Part shown: positions 48,110 to 62,763 of the stretch, one piece after another | Layout: every line of letters begins with the position of its first letter | How positions within the stretch are numbered: position 1 is the first letter of the stretch | Assembly: GCF_024679245.1 (NCBI RefSeq) | Contig: NC_090173.1 | Location: forward strand, 50,365,376-50,429,375 | Origin: Pseudorasbora parva | Taxonomy: Eukaryota > Chordata > Actinopteri > Cypriniformes > Gobionidae | Direction of reading: 5' to 3' | DNA length: 64,000 nucleotides | The notes under the pieces: generated by a model | What the model was told of the DNA's origin: nothing | What the model saw: only the letters and a program-made list of their open reading frames with translations | Database searches by the model: none | Made by a program: the position numbers and the translations under genes

Positions 48110-48175
48110 AAATCAGAGAGATTTAAAGTTCAGTGCTGTACCAGGTGAGCTACAGAGCAAGTTTACTACATCAGA
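48110..48175 (-). repeat. Decayed tRNA-like segment
   Basis: On the minus strand CTGTAGCTCACCTGGTACAG is A-box-like and GATTTGAGTCTCG a poor B box. Probably an old SINE. Confidence 0.4.
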
Positions 48176-50096
48176 AAAGCCAAAATTATATGGAGCTGGT
48201 TACAAATAAAACCATCAGAATGTATTATTAGTTTACAAAATCACGCAAATCACGCACAAGGTAAAACATAGTGACAAGGTAAAACATAGTAATTAACATA
48301 GTTAATATCATAACAGTGCAAGAATACATTTTTATCAATCGATCTGCTCCTGTAATCATAATGAGTGAAAAAGAAAAGTTGGTGTTGGTGTAACAAAAAA
48401 CATAACATGAACGTCTAAAATCTGATGTGACAGGGTGTACACCAAACAAGCTAAAAAACCCAGAACTTAGTAACCCCAACACTCGGCTAAATACTGCATT
48501 AGCATTAGCGAGGAGAAATTAATTTGTTTTCAAATGCAGTATCGGAAGAACAGACCTATGACCTGTTTTTAGGTCACAACCCACCAGCTGAGATAACTGC
48601 GATAATGCGAACACATTTATCTGCAAGTCGCCATTTAAAAAGGACCCACGGAGATCTATGTAACGGAGTTAAAAATTGTACATCAGCCTATTTAATGAGT
48701 GAAGACAACGCCAACTGAGAGCGCATGCAAAGCACTAATCACTCATCACTGGTTAAAGAACAACCACAGAAAATCCATGCAAACTCCTCTTGCAGTCTTG
48801 TGCTCAAACTATGGAAAACACGCTCACGCTAAACCCATCGAGCGGTTGAAGGGTCCTTAACGATCCTCCTATTGTGTGTAGGAATTCCCAGAATGCACTT
48901 CACTGGCCTGAACGCACCACAGAGCTGAGGCCTGTGTTCACCTCCAGCCTCGTGCTCAGATGACGAGAAACCTTCATGCTGCAGCATATTCAATGCATAA
49001 CAAACACGCTTGACTATCTGAGCGAGTGAGAATAAAAACAGGAATTTTCCATCAGTCTGTACTGTCTGGCTGCATCAAACCACGGCGGCCTTCCTTTTGT
49101 CATGGGTAAGAGCTGTGAAGCACGATGCAAAGCATGTGATAAAAATCACTAATAAAACACGACCTCGAGTGACTCAGTGCTTTAAAAGATTGCCACAGCT
49201 AAAATGATAAAAGATGTCAATACATTTTTGTTGTTGTTTTTTGTTATATTGGAAACTTTTTATCATGTTTTCGCTCCTTTAAAATGCCTTTGTATTGTTT
49301 TCTTGTAATTTCACAGATCAAGTGATGCATTTAGTTTGAGCACATTCTGTGGTGATATTTTAGTATTATGTATATACTAGTATATTGTTTATTAATGCTT
49401 TGAATTAGCTTTTATTTGTATATTTTCAGTTTTAGTGACAGTACTTCAACTGCCAAGTCATGTATGTATATTTTATTTGACCTTTATTTCAGTCAACAAA
49501 AAATAATACCGGTAGTTTGAGTTTTGGTTGCCCTGTAAACTCTAATGCTCAAAATAATTAATACGTTTGAGTAGGGTAAACTTAAATTATTTCAATTTAA
49601 TCAACTTTTAGAACTTTCTTCTTTTGCGTTCTCAAAACTCACACGTATTAAGTAATCTGAATTGTTCAATTTTGTTTTCGTTTTAACAATGTGCTTCTTT
49701 TCATTTAGACCAACATAAATTTGACTGAAAGTGAGCTTTCAATTGCTTAGCATTCTTTGCTATGACACTCGAAAGGAAGAAAGGAAGAGTACATGCTAAA
49801 ATTAAGTGTTAATAAGTGTTAGCATTTTGTGGAAGATTAATGTTGAGTGGGAGATTTATGTTTAATGTTTAGCTATGCTAATTTAGAAGAGTTTTTATCA
49901 TGTTGGGATTTGTTTATCATCTTGTGTAGCCAGACTGACAATAGAAGGTCTGGACCTTTTCACAGCTTTCATTTGCCAAGGACCGCACCAGAGGACATTT
50001 GACTGACATGTAATGCAGTCAATCAGTTATGGCCGTCAAAATGTAATGATGAATGTCCCTGCAATAACAGACCAGCGTGCATCTATAACTTATTAA

Positions 50097-50441
50097 AGGG
50101 GTGGTTCTGTTTTGTTTTTTTTCTAGGCTTTGTTGTGTTTATGGGACACAGTATAACATGGGGTTGTCCCGGAAACGCCACGCCTCTTACCATCGCGGGC
50201 AGAAGTCACATCTGCGGTGACTAGCAAAGGTTTATGATGTCACCAACCCAGGAAGAAGTTTGTTGTAGTCCAAACCGGACGTTTTTGTAGGCAATAAACT
50301 GCCATAAATATATAAAAGACAATATCTCTGTTTGCGTTGAACTTTCAGCGCTGTAACTTTGCAGATACTGTTTGTGCTCAAGCAGCAACATAACACACTA
50401 ACTAAAGTTAAAAAAGTCAAAAATCGCATGCAACCATCACT
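50097..50441. mobile_element. TTAA element family F (345 bp)
   Basis: TTAA at 50093-50096 and 50442-50445. Left end AGGGGTGGTTCTG, right end CAACCATCACT; the termini share AG-G-TGGTT. The interior includes GTGACTAGCAAAGG and a CG-containing part. No gene. Confidence 0.65.
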
Positions 50442-52274
50442 TTAATTCAAAAAGCTGTGCAAGTTTACGGGAACAATGAAGCCGCAAACTTCAAATAGTT
50501 TTGAAAATCCAGCGTTTAATCAATCCTGGTAAGCTCTCATTGTCACAGCTGTAAACACAACAGTGTTCTTCTTCCACAGGGGGGTTTGGCATCACAGCAT
50601 GTGTTTCCAGGTGGACCGTTAACGACAGCAACACACACGTCTCACCGCAATCCTGTGGAATTCAACTAATCAGATGACAACTTCCAAAACTCCTGAAGTG
50701 TTTCCAGAAAAATGTGCCATATGCATCAGATGTTCAGCCAGCGGTCCGTGGGCGTGATGTCTGAGGCTGAGACTAGCAACATGGTGACAAGTGGAGCAGG
50801 AGCGCGGTTTGAGAACAGATATACATTCACATTTCAACAATGCTATATTCTTTCAGCAATTGTTATGCTATGCTAACGCTATCAAAGCATTGAGTTACCA
50901 ATTAGCAAGTTAGCATTTGCTGAATTAATACTAGCCAGGTTTCCACAACTAAATATTTCAAGTCGAGATTACGTGATCATTTTTATTTAAATGTATGAAT
51001 AAGCTTACTCACATATTTCAAGGTAAGAGCAATTAAAATCTGCTTACGTTCTGCTTGCTTAAACTTTGAATCAAATACAAAAATGATGATGTAACTGATT
51101 GCCTTTTTGATTTTAGACAACTTACTCGGGTTTACACTGTGACATTAACAAAACTAAGTGGAAGTGGCATATGTTGGTTAAAAAAAAGAAGAAAAAAAAG
51201 AAAATGACAGAGGTGTGAGAAGTATGTGCTTGCATTTCCTCTTTTAGACACCGTTAATTAAACAAACTAGTGGGAAAAATGTATTTTAATAAATGTATTT
51301 TCATTAAAAATTTATTGAATTTTCTAAATGATCACAGCCCAAAGTGTCCATAGTAACACCCAAATGAAACACCAAAGCTTCAAAACTGCAGGCTGTTAAA
51401 GATTGTAAAGCAAAATTAATATTGAATGAATGGTCACAGGCGTTTATCGCCATTGAACGGTTAGTTTCAGTCCCTCGATTTGATTGGTCCGGCAGCGCTC
51501 TAATAGAGAAGATGTTTAGTCCACCAATGCCCGATATTAAAACATGTCAGTGCCATTGTTTTGTCTCGAGATCCAGACCAGTAATGTTTTTTTCTAAAGC
51601 TACTTAAATGCGCTGATTGAACTATGGCCTAATCCTGGCTTAATCTAAGCCCTGTTTGTGAAATCATGAGACTTTCTGTTGTTGGCATTTCAGATCCGAG
51701 TGTATGCTAATGGTGAGTTTAAGTCAGAGTCAAGTTTTCTCTTGCTCCATGTTTGTTTCTCTCAAAGCGCTCCTTTCTATTGCATGTGTGATTTTGCTTA
51801 ATTGCAAAGACTTCATATCGGAGTCAGAACAAGACGAACAAATCCTGTATGACTAACACAGTCAATGTAACATTATGTAATGAGAGAACGCAAGCCTGTT
51901 GTGGCAGCTTGTGGGATCGATACCACGCCAGCGGCTGAGACAACAGTGTATCTAGATTCAATTAGCCCAGTTTAATGAAGCAGGTCTGGGAGAGGCGGAG
52001 GCATCTGAGCTGGACAGATGTGTCTTTGTTTCAGAACGTAGGTGATGCTGCTAGACAGCGCTCCCAACACATAACCCCCTGACCCTGTGACAACACTTCA
52101 TATTCCCGCAGCTCACTGAAGGTTTCCATGGAAACATCTGAGAGTGTCTCTTCCTCTGCAGATTACACGCTGATTGATTTATTTTTGAGATCTTAATTAG
52201 GAGCTCAGGACTCAATGTCCCCTGATCATTAAAGTACTCCATTGAATATGCCGCGTACCTACAAAACACTGACA

Positions 52275-52350
52275 GGTAGGGTTGGGTAGCATTTGAATTT
52301 CACCGATTCTGATTCTTATCAATTCCCACTTTTGATTCCAATAAGAAAAA
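52275..52350. mobile_element. hAT-like terminus
   Basis: TAGGGTTGGGTAGCATTTGA resembles the left end of the element at 34178 (TAGGGTTGGGTACC). No matching right end seen. Confidence 0.5.
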
Positions 52351-52470
52351 ATATATATATAAGAATAAAAAATGTAGATATCAAATACCAAAATTAATGT
52401 GTGCACAAAGGGATCCATAAGTGGAATTTAAATGTTTAATGTATAACAAGTATACGATGTCTGACCTTAA

Positions 52471-52780
52471 AGGGTTAGTTTACACAAAAATGAAACTTAT
52501 TTCATGAATTCCTCACCCTCATGTCATTGGACACCCGTAAGACCCTCGTCCATCTTCAGAACACAAATGAAGATATTTTTGTTGAAAGCTGACGGCTGAG
52601 AAAGGCTTCAGAAAGGCCTCCATTGGCATTCAGTTCATTCCCACTGACCCACTCACAAGACCCATAAAGGCACTAAAGACGGCGGTACAAAGTCCATCTC
52701 ACTACAGTGGCTGTACAATCATTTTACAATGCGACGAAAATAGTTATTGTGTGCACAAAAATCAAAATAACGACTTTTCT
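52471..52780. mobile_element. TTAA element family E, left part
   Basis: TTAA at 52467-52470, then AGGGTTAGTTTACACAAAAA and CCTCACCCTCATGTCATTGG. The element stops abruptly where Tc1 transposase sequence begins near 52780. The right end is not found. Confidence 0.75.
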
Positions 52781-53078
52781 GGTGCGCAGAAAGTTGGGAG
52801 CATGAAATTGTCCAAAATGTCTTGGTATGCTGAGGCATTAAAGGGGAAACGCCCAACCCCTGAAAAACAACCCCCACACCATAATCCCCCCTCCAGCAAA
52901 CTTTACACGCAGCACAATGCAGTCAGGCAAGTACCGTTCTCCTGGCAACCGCCAAACCCAGACTCGTCCATCGGATTGCCAGATAGAGAAGCGTGATTGG
53001 TCACTCCAGAGAACACGTCTCCACTGCTCTAGAGTCCAGTGTCGGTGTGCTTTACACCACTGCATCCGACGCAAATCA
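52780..53078 (-). pseudogene. Tc1-type transposase fragment
   Basis: The minus strand encodes [20 protein letters not shown], which carries the first Asp of the DDE catalytic triad and is typical of a Tc1 subgroup, followed by GGGIMVWG and, after a frame shift near 52840, YQDILDNFMLPTFCAP. The N-terminal DNA-binding part and the C-terminal catalytic residues are absent, and no inverted repeats flank it. A dead remnant. It is a different subfamily from the copy at 55084. Confidence 0.9.
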
Positions 53079-53290
53079 TCATATTAATGATTTCTGAAGG
53101 ATCATGTGACACTGAAGACTGGAGTAATGATGCTGAAAATACAGCTTTACCATCACAGGAAAACATTACATCTTTAAATACATTAACAACTCAAAAAAAA
53201 GTTGTAACACAAGTTGTAATAATACTTCACAGCATAACAGTTTTATTGTTATGCTTAAACTTTAAAAGTTTTATATTTTCTAAGTCTTAC
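53073..53290. repeat. Widespread teleost repeat
   Basis: TGATTTCTGAAGGATCATGT and GACACTGAAGACTGGAGTAA are the hallmark of an abundant fish interspersed repeat. Related pieces lie at 11197-11312, 18490-18552, 29672-29727 and 54210-54315. Confidence 0.7.
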
Positions 53291-54209
53291 TGACCCAAAA
53301 CTTGGGGCAGGTAAATTAACAGTAGTGAAGGTACATTTTAAAAGCATCAAACATTGTGATTGAGGCATAGCCAGATTTTAATGTGACTTCCATTGAACAA
53401 AAAAAAAAAAAAGTTGAATATTTAAATGACCACAACCCCCATGCTATGCAAGAGACCACAGTGGCAGAAAGTCCCAAACACAAAGAACGTTATATTAAAA
53501 TGATATTTGGAAAGGTCAGAATGACTTGGAGTCTAATATATCTATCAAAACTAAGAAGAGAGGGAGATCTCAGGAGTGGCCTTTGAAAGAGCAGATGAAT
53601 GTGGGAGCAAGAATCGGGTGTGGGTGAGAGAAACAGAGCTTCTCGATGCTTGTGGAAGTGGTCTGTAATTGCTGTGTGGAGATGTGGGCCTGTAATTATT
53701 CAGAAGGAGGAGCGGGCGGCAGGTCACGGAGTCGGCCGAAAGAAACCTCCTCTGCTTTTGATTTCAGCTCTAATTTAACAGCAGTTGGTTAGATGCATGT
53801 AGGCATAAGGAATGGGATTACGCATGGAGTAAAGCTACAGTTACTTCTAACCCTTTTATTGCTGGACCATTATAGAGCAAGTGGCCCTCAAATTACTCTT
53901 TTCCTATAGGAACACGTTTTCATTATGTCTGGGTTACAGGGGTCAGTCCTGCTGTGACAAATGGGGCAAAACTGTATTACATCTCTCTGAAGAGGTCAAC
54001 TTTAACCTTGAGAACTCAAAAAGAACTCTCTCGTGAACAATCTGCTCTTGTTTTCTGCAGATGAAAGTGGAGGTTGTCTCTCTGTAACCTTTGGACGAGG
54101 TGGAAGAAGCCTCTATTGGTCGCTGAAGCGTGTAAACAAACTAGGGCTGGGCAATTTTACCTCAGTAGTGCAGCCCTTTTGATAATGCTGGATTTATTAC
54201 ATCTCAGAG

Positions 54210-54315
54210 CACACTATCGTTCAAACGTTTGGGGTCAGTGGTCAGTCTCTTATGCTCACCAAGGCTGCGTTTACTGCAACAATTTTGCAACTAATGCAAT
54301 TATATAAAAAGTATT
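54210..54315. repeat. Widespread teleost repeat, other end
   Basis: CGTTCAAACGTTTGGGGTCA and CTTATGCTCACCAAGGCTGC are the opposite end of the repeat at 53073-53290. Confidence 0.7.
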
Positions 54316-54345
54316 GTATGTATGCGCACGCACGCAGGCAGAGAT

Positions 54346-56414
<2,069 letters not shown>

Positions 56415-56451
56415 GTATACATTTACATACATACACACACAAATTGTAATA

Positions 56452-56618
56452 CAGTTGCAAGAAAAAGTATGTGAACCTGTCAGAATCTGTGAAAAAGTGT
56501 TTTTTTTAATTTAGTACTGAATAAGGTTTTACATAAAATATGTTTATAGTCCACATCCGTCACAAAACCCAAAAACAAAACAAAAATAGTAAGGTTCACA
56601 TACTTTTTCTTGCAACTG
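56452..56618. mobile_element. Short Tc1-type MITE (167 bp)
   Basis: CAGTTGCAAGAAAAAGTATG at the left and CATACTTTTTCTTGCAACTG at the right are exact inverted copies, extending to about 26 bp with GTGAACC. TA precedes the left end. Length and termini fit a non-autonomous Tc1/mariner element. Confidence 0.88.
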
Positions 56619-57747
56619 TGTTAGTTAATTAATTAATTTATACGAGATGCAATGTGTGAAGAAAAAAATGGACGGCAAATATGAAATGTTTCTATTACAA
56701 TTAAGCTGCAAGTTTATCATATTATGCAAAAGGTGTGAAGATTATGTGTGTACATAAAATAGTAAATGGAGCCAGGTATGTTATTCCAAAAAGTGATTTT
56801 AGAAATGGTGAAAATGACATTTGTTCAGGCAGAGAATGATTTTGTGAAGAATTTGTGATGGATATAAACATGGTAGTCGGACATGGTTAGTACACAAATT
56901 AATTAAATTCTAGTTTGGAAAGGTCTTGTTAAAGAGTTTGAAGTTAGAAACACTAATTTCTTCAATTAACGGATATGCCAAACCTAACTTCCATTCCACA
57001 TGCATGAAGCGTTTGCCTTGATTAACCTCATCAGGTTTAAGGTGTTGATTCATTATGCAAAGAATCCAAAGCGAGTTGTTGCAAATGTAAAATAAAGGTG
57101 TGTATTCTGGGAGCGCACTGCAACGTTACTTGTGAGCTCTGAGTATTAGCGATAGAGAGCTCTTTGAAGAGAGAGCTCAGACAATAAGATGTGGCAACGG
57201 CTCAGAGCCATCCACCCCCGGACCGAGAGGAGAGAGTGGGTGTGCGGAGTGAATCCATCTCTTATAAAACCCATTCCTTTTCAAATGACTGTCGGGAAAC
57301 CTATGATAAATGCAATCTCCTGGGGCCCAGGGACTTCTGACACAGCGACAAAAGCTATATCTTTGTCGAGATCACAAAGGCAACTGGTGAAAGTTGTTTT
57401 ACACTTATTAAATACATTACGAGTTATCACAGGGTCGAGAGATCCATTAACTTGTCAGCAGTAAAATACTGCATACGTATCGATTGTTTAGTTGCCAAAG
57501 GGCTATGGGAATTTCATAGGACTAGAGTATATATCCTCCCGTTCCTTAAAAGCCCCAGAAGGAGTAAACCGCTGCCATAGTTTACACTACAACAGTACAT
57601 CTCGGTTTACTTGCCAATTACAAGAAGAAAAAAAAGAAGAAGAAAAAAAAAGCACTCTCTCTCTCTCTCTCAGAGGTTTATATCCAGTTATGGCAACGCG
57701 TTACTATCAAAAAGGGGAACTGGACTGTTACGAAATAAATGAAAATG

Positions 57748-57862
57748 GATAGTTCACCCAAAAATGTACATTTTGTCATTATTTCCTCACCCCATGTTGT
57801 TCCAAACCCATTAGCTGTAATTTTCCATGGAAAAAAAACAGCTTTTTTTTCCCATTCAGCAA
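57748..57862. mobile_element. TTAA element family E fragment
   Basis: GGATAGTTCACCCAAAAATG and CCTCACCCCATGTTGTTCCA match the family left end. No right end. Confidence 0.75.
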
Positions 57863-57934
57863 CTTATAGTGACCACATCTGTTCAAAAATTAAACAAGAT
57901 TCCATATCTTTTTGTCTGCCACTGAATAAAAAAA

Positions 57935-58078
57935 TAAAGTTAATTGCGACTTTTTCATCTCACAATTCAGAACTGCGTCATAAAAATTTGCAATTGCGAG
58001 TTATAAAGTCAGAATTATATAGCAATTCGGACTATTTTTTCCCCCGCAATTGCAAGTTTATATCTCAATTCTGAGGGA
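57935..58078. repeat. Degenerate tandem repeat, second locus
   Basis: TTAATTGCGACTTTTTCATC, GCGAGTTATAAAGTCAGAAT and CAATTGCAAGTTTATATCTC are the same words as at 26938-27195. Confidence 0.75.
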
Positions 58079-58520
58079 AAAAAAAGAAAAGTAAACTCTA
58101 AAAAGTTAGATCATATTCTCTATTATTTCACAGAAAAAAACTATGCCATAGGTACACAGTTGAGAGTAAATAATGAGAAAACTGTGAGAAAATTTAAACA
58201 GCCTCATACATTTCCAAATGTATCCAACTTTCTCCTACGCCCTATGGCAGTTTGCACAAAATATGGAAGTTTAAATAGCAGACAATCAGCGAAAGGTTCT
58301 CTCTATTGAGACATTAATAAGCATTTTCAAAACTGGATAGAAAATATGATTTTATTCCACACACCCTTTAACAACCGAGAAGAGCTGCACGATTAATCAA
58401 AATTAAGGGAACACACTGCCCTTTTGGGACTCGAGCTCATTCACTGTATCCCCCAGAGTTAGAGAAGACCATCCATACATTCCATTTTTATCTCCGTGCC
58501 TGCCATAACTCTGTCTGACA

Positions 58521-58689
58521 CACCCACCGCTAGCCTAGCTTAACACAAGGAGTGCTCCATCTAGCCTACTGCTCAGTAAGTGACAAAATAACGCCAACAT
58601 TTTCCTATTTACATGTTGGGATGTGCTACATTGGCTAGCTGGAGCCGTTTACCTCCAGTCTTTGTGCTAAGCTAGGCTAGCGGTGGGTG
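58521..58689. mobile_element. Short palindromic element
   Basis: CACCCACCGCTAGCCTAGCT (58521) is mirrored by AGCTAGGCTAGCGGTGGGTG (ending 58689), with about 27 bp arms. Surrounding GTCTGACA and GCATCAGG are not clearly target duplications. Confidence 0.75.
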
Positions 58690-58900
58690 CATCAGGTGGC
58701 TTCTATGTCTTCAAGCCTTCTCGGGTATGTTCAATGTGATAAATTATATTTTGTACTTCAATGCTAACAGACATAGCCTTTATCACTGAATAGAATCCTA
58801 TGAAATATCCTTTTGTGTGCCTTATTCTGTGTAAGAAGCCACATCATATCACAGAAGAACGCCCAAATGTCGTTATGAAGTGAGTTTGGAGTAAAAACAT

Positions 58901-59291
58901 TAGGGATGCACCGATATGAACCGATACCGATAACTGATATGATTGGCCGATACATCTAAAACTAAATTCTTATGTAATTTTTGAGAGCCAGATTACTAAA
59001 ACAAAAGTCTCACCATTAAAAGTCATGTCCCAAGCAAATAATTATAAATGTTCAAATTCTAATTTTATCTAACCTATATGACAGACTTGCACGTGTTGTA
59101 CTTAACTGTATTTTTCTTTTTTAAATTGATTCCAATCATATTTAAAGTAATTTAATGGCAAATATTGCACATCTGAAGTGTCTCAGAGTAATTAAATCCA
59201 TTATCTATCGGTTTCAGCCTCATTTTCTCATCAGACCGATATTGACAATCGATGTCGATCGATATGGTGGATGATATATTGTGCATCACTC
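58901..59291. mobile_element. hAT-like MITE (391 bp)
   Basis: Begins TAGGGATGCACCGATA and ends GTGCATCACTC. The 8 bp AAAAACAT flanks both ends (58893-58900 and 59292-59299). The subterminal part has CCGATA/CGATAC words. No ORF of note. Confidence 0.88.
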
Positions 59292-59573
59292 AAAAACATG
59301 TTATTTAAATGTTGTCAAGAGGTTCATAAAAATCTCATGTTTGTAAAGATGATTGACGTGTGTTGCTTTTTCAAATGCACATTAAAAGTGCAGCCTTAGC
59401 GATTTCACAGATCACACAAAGCCAAATCGGTTTAAGCTCCATTTTGGATTAATCGTCAGCTTTACCATCGAGCATTAGAAGGAAATGTACAAGTGTAAAA
59501 GCATTAACAAATTACTACCACAGACAATGAATAATCAAAAAAAGACTGATTATTTCTACAGCAATAATGTTAA

Positions 59574-60572
59574 AGCAGCACTAGGTAACTTTTCAACCTT
59601 CATAATATATTTTTTAAGACTCTTGTGATGATAAATCGACTTACAATAGGTTGAATGACACGTCTGCCATAGCCTGATGGGGTCTGTATCGTTTTTAATC
59701 GTACTTTTAAACTTCGGGTTTCGGGTAGTAACCCGAGAAAAAGAAAAGAACTACAAAATTCGACTGCTTTACGGCATATACGTCACTTCCACCAACACAC
59801 ACACTTCCTTACATTCGGACATGCGAGCCCAACTTTGTTCGTCGGATAATATAGTCATGTCCGAAGCAGCAGAGACAAATAAGAAAGAAAAGGTTTTGTT
59901 GGAGGAAAGCAATAAGAGGAAACGAAAAAATGATGGGATTAAAGGCAGGACGAGGATCAAAATGTGACCAGCGTTTTCTCGTCGGCGTGAGCTGAAGGAG
60001 GCGTGCCGACCGATGCTGTCCTGCTTGTTACGGTGAGCTACCACTCAAACACTGAACTGAAGTATCATATAGATTCTGTAAAACGGTAACCAATAGACTA
60101 CTATAATGACGCTGGCTTGTAAACGTGAGCATCGTGATTATTTGGCGTTTGAAAAAAATAAAACCCATGAAATTATATTCATATGACATGCTGAAACATA
60201 TGCCACTGACTGTAACGTTACCTGGGATGAAGACATTTCACACGCGCCGCCAGAAGAACTGTTCAGGGGAACTGTTAGTGCTGCACCGACCCGCGGGACG
60301 CTTTTATGAAGTTATTTGGCCCGCCCCACACCACTGTATATATTTTTACAACCCGCCGCGCACCCGCGACCATTAAATATACATACGGGGTCCGCGGGTT
60401 ATGAGACGAACCACGCATCACTAGTTCAGGGCTATCAGGGTTGTCATGTCAACAAATGCACGCGCGATGGCATCCCCTGTTGTAGGATGACTGAGCTTAC
60501 GACAGTAGTTGAGGACATTATTTTTTCCAAACTGTAGGGGGACCCCGAGAGCAAAAGTAGCCAAGTGGGGCT
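59574..60572. mobile_element. TTAA element family G (999 bp)
   Basis: TTAA at 59570-59573 and 60573-60576. Left end AGCAGCACTAGGTAACTTTT, right end AAAAGTAGCCAAGTGGGGCT; the inverted match is AGC--CACT-GG-ACTTTT. Contains a basic 96-codon frame (59677-59967, including EESNKRKRKNDGIKGRTRIK) without known domain. A second element is nested at 60269-60423. Confidence 0.82.
60269..60423. mobile_element. Small hAT-like insertion nested in family G
   Basis: GTTCAGGG flanks both sides (60261-60268 and 60424-60431). The interior has TAGTGCTGCACCGACCCGCG and ends CCACGCATCACTA, so TAGTG-TGC-- is an inverted end. Seven bases lie between the left flank and TAGTG, so the exact left end is uncertain. Confidence 0.65.
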
Positions 60573-61268
60573 TTAAATATCATGTATTAGGTAACACATT
60601 GCCTTAATACAAAATGTTCATTAACTGGAACATTGAGTGATATTTCACAGCGATTTCCATAATTTTGACAGACAATAAATATCGCATTTACCAGCTTTAG
60701 AAAGAAGTGTAAAGGGGAGACAATTTCATTTGAAAGAGACGCAAGGAGAACTACCTCACAATAAAATATGTTACTGCAAAGAGAACATGAAGAAATTTAC
60801 AGTTCATTCAGTCAAACTGACGGAAAATTATTATTAGCGCAACCTTATGATTTTTTTTTTTTTTTTGTCTTTTTGAATAGAATTTCTCCAAACCGGAAGT
60901 GCCTCCCATGATCTAAAACACAGTAGACTTGATGGGAGAAGGGTGGATAGGTGAAAAGCAAAATGAGAAGTTTTGAAATATGTTCACACTGCTCTTTGCC
61001 TTAAAATGAAAGCAGAGAGTGACAGCATTCAATAATAATAATTTAAAAAAAACATCAAAACATTTAATGTAAATAATGTACTATTCCTCAAAAACTACTT
61101 TTGACATTTCTGGTGCTTTTTTATTTAGCTATAAAGCAGTTTCAACATTCTGTCTATCACAGAAGGAAGGGAGCAGGTCATATAGGTTTGGAAATGACAT
61201 GATGATGACCGAACTTTTATTTTAGGCTAGTGCTATCAGAACTACTAGGTGCTCCTAAAAAACTCCCA
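60573..61268. other. Unassigned intronic sequence
   Basis: Includes a poly-T run at 60849-60866. Nothing else recognised. Confidence 0.4.
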
Positions 61269-61653
61269 CACTGTAAAGAATTATTTAAAAAATCAAGTAG
61301 CCTGGTTGCCTTAAAATTGAGTTCATTAAAATTACAAATTTGAGTTAATACAATGAACATTTTTGAGAACCGACAACCTTTATTAAAATATTATTAAAAG
61401 ATTTTGTAAGCATATTCGGTAATTGTGTGTTTTATTTGTGATGACGCAGCGAAAAATGTCAAATAGTGCTATTTTCATGATTTATCAAATTTTTTATGTG
61501 GTTCAGATACAATAATATTTTCAGTTTCTATATATTAAACTAATTTCCTTCATTGTATCAACTAAAAAAAAAAATTATTTCAATAAACTCAAAGTTTTAA
61601 GGCAACCAGGTTACTTACTTTATTAAGTTAAACCAACAATTTTTTTTACACTG
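61269..61653. mobile_element. TIR element with CACTGTAAA ends
   Basis: Left CACTGTAAAGAATT and right AATTTTTTTTACACTG are inverted. About 30 bp inside each end, AAGTAGCCTGGTTGCCTTAA is mirrored by TTAAGGCAACCAGGTTACTT. Interior AT-rich, no gene. Confidence 0.8.
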
Positions 61654-62763
61654 TAGCTAAAAAATGCACATGAACGCCCTCTGATGTCATGTTTACCACT
61701 GGGGAGTTTGGAAATCATTTTGATACCCAAATTCCTGAGATGGGTGTGCCATAAACTTTAAACTTGGTGACGGGGAGAACTACTGCTGTGACAGGTGTGA
61801 TTTTATTAGTTTTTTTTCCCCATAAAACACGCTAGGTCTTCGCTTGACATTAATTAATAAATGATTAATATATAAATAGGCAAGAGTTGTCTTTCTGACA
61901 ACGAAGCACTTGAATGCAACAAGTTCGTAATCAAGACTTCTAAAGTGAGAATTAGGACATTTCTGATAGCATGTGAAGGCAACATTACTGTCCCTTTAAG
62001 ATCTACACAAAATAGCCTATGACAGCTTGTCTATTAGCACATTAGCCCCCGTAACGAGAACTTATGTATAACTGATGAATAAAACCAAATGCATGCTCTC
62101 AAAGTCTGATTCTATCTGCAGTCTGTGTATCCCACTGAATGACAAGACAGAAACACTTTGTAGCATGTTGTTGCTAAGAAACCACATTTCCAGATTTCCT
62201 ACATATAAAAGTCCTCTCAGTCCTTCAAAAAAATACAAAATAAAAATGATATATAGTTTTCTCCTGTTGATCTCTGATGAAACGAGTCCCTGAACAAATT
62301 AAATTTCACGCCTGTCGGCTATTATAGTGCTTTCATCAAACAGATTTATGGGACAGTAATATGCATATTGTAACTGAAACCTTTGCTTGTTATTTCTGTT
62401 CTTCAATATCAGGCATGGAATGTAGGATTTAAAAAAATGGGGACACACCTATACATTTCCCCTGAGATTGTGTGAACATGGTAACGGTGTAGTTGACTAT
62501 TTGCGAGAGGTATTAGAGACACTCCCAACACATTGTTTCACCTGTAGACGTGATGAGACATGCCCTGTCCTGTCACATGTCTCTCCCTACACCCCGATCT
62601 CCAACGCTAGAGGAGCTCCCAAAATTCAAAGTAGACCAAAGGATGGAAATTATACTTTAAACTGCTCAAATCTGTGAACAAAAAATGATTTTGGTCAAGA
62701 AATCCACATTTTACCAACAGCTATTTTCTAAAATACTGGATAAAACAATAGAGTGGTGCAGGT
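61654..62763. other. Unassigned intronic sequence
   Basis: AT-rich, no recognised exon. The open frames at 62075-62293 and 62468-62677 have no recognisable similarity. Confidence 0.4.
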
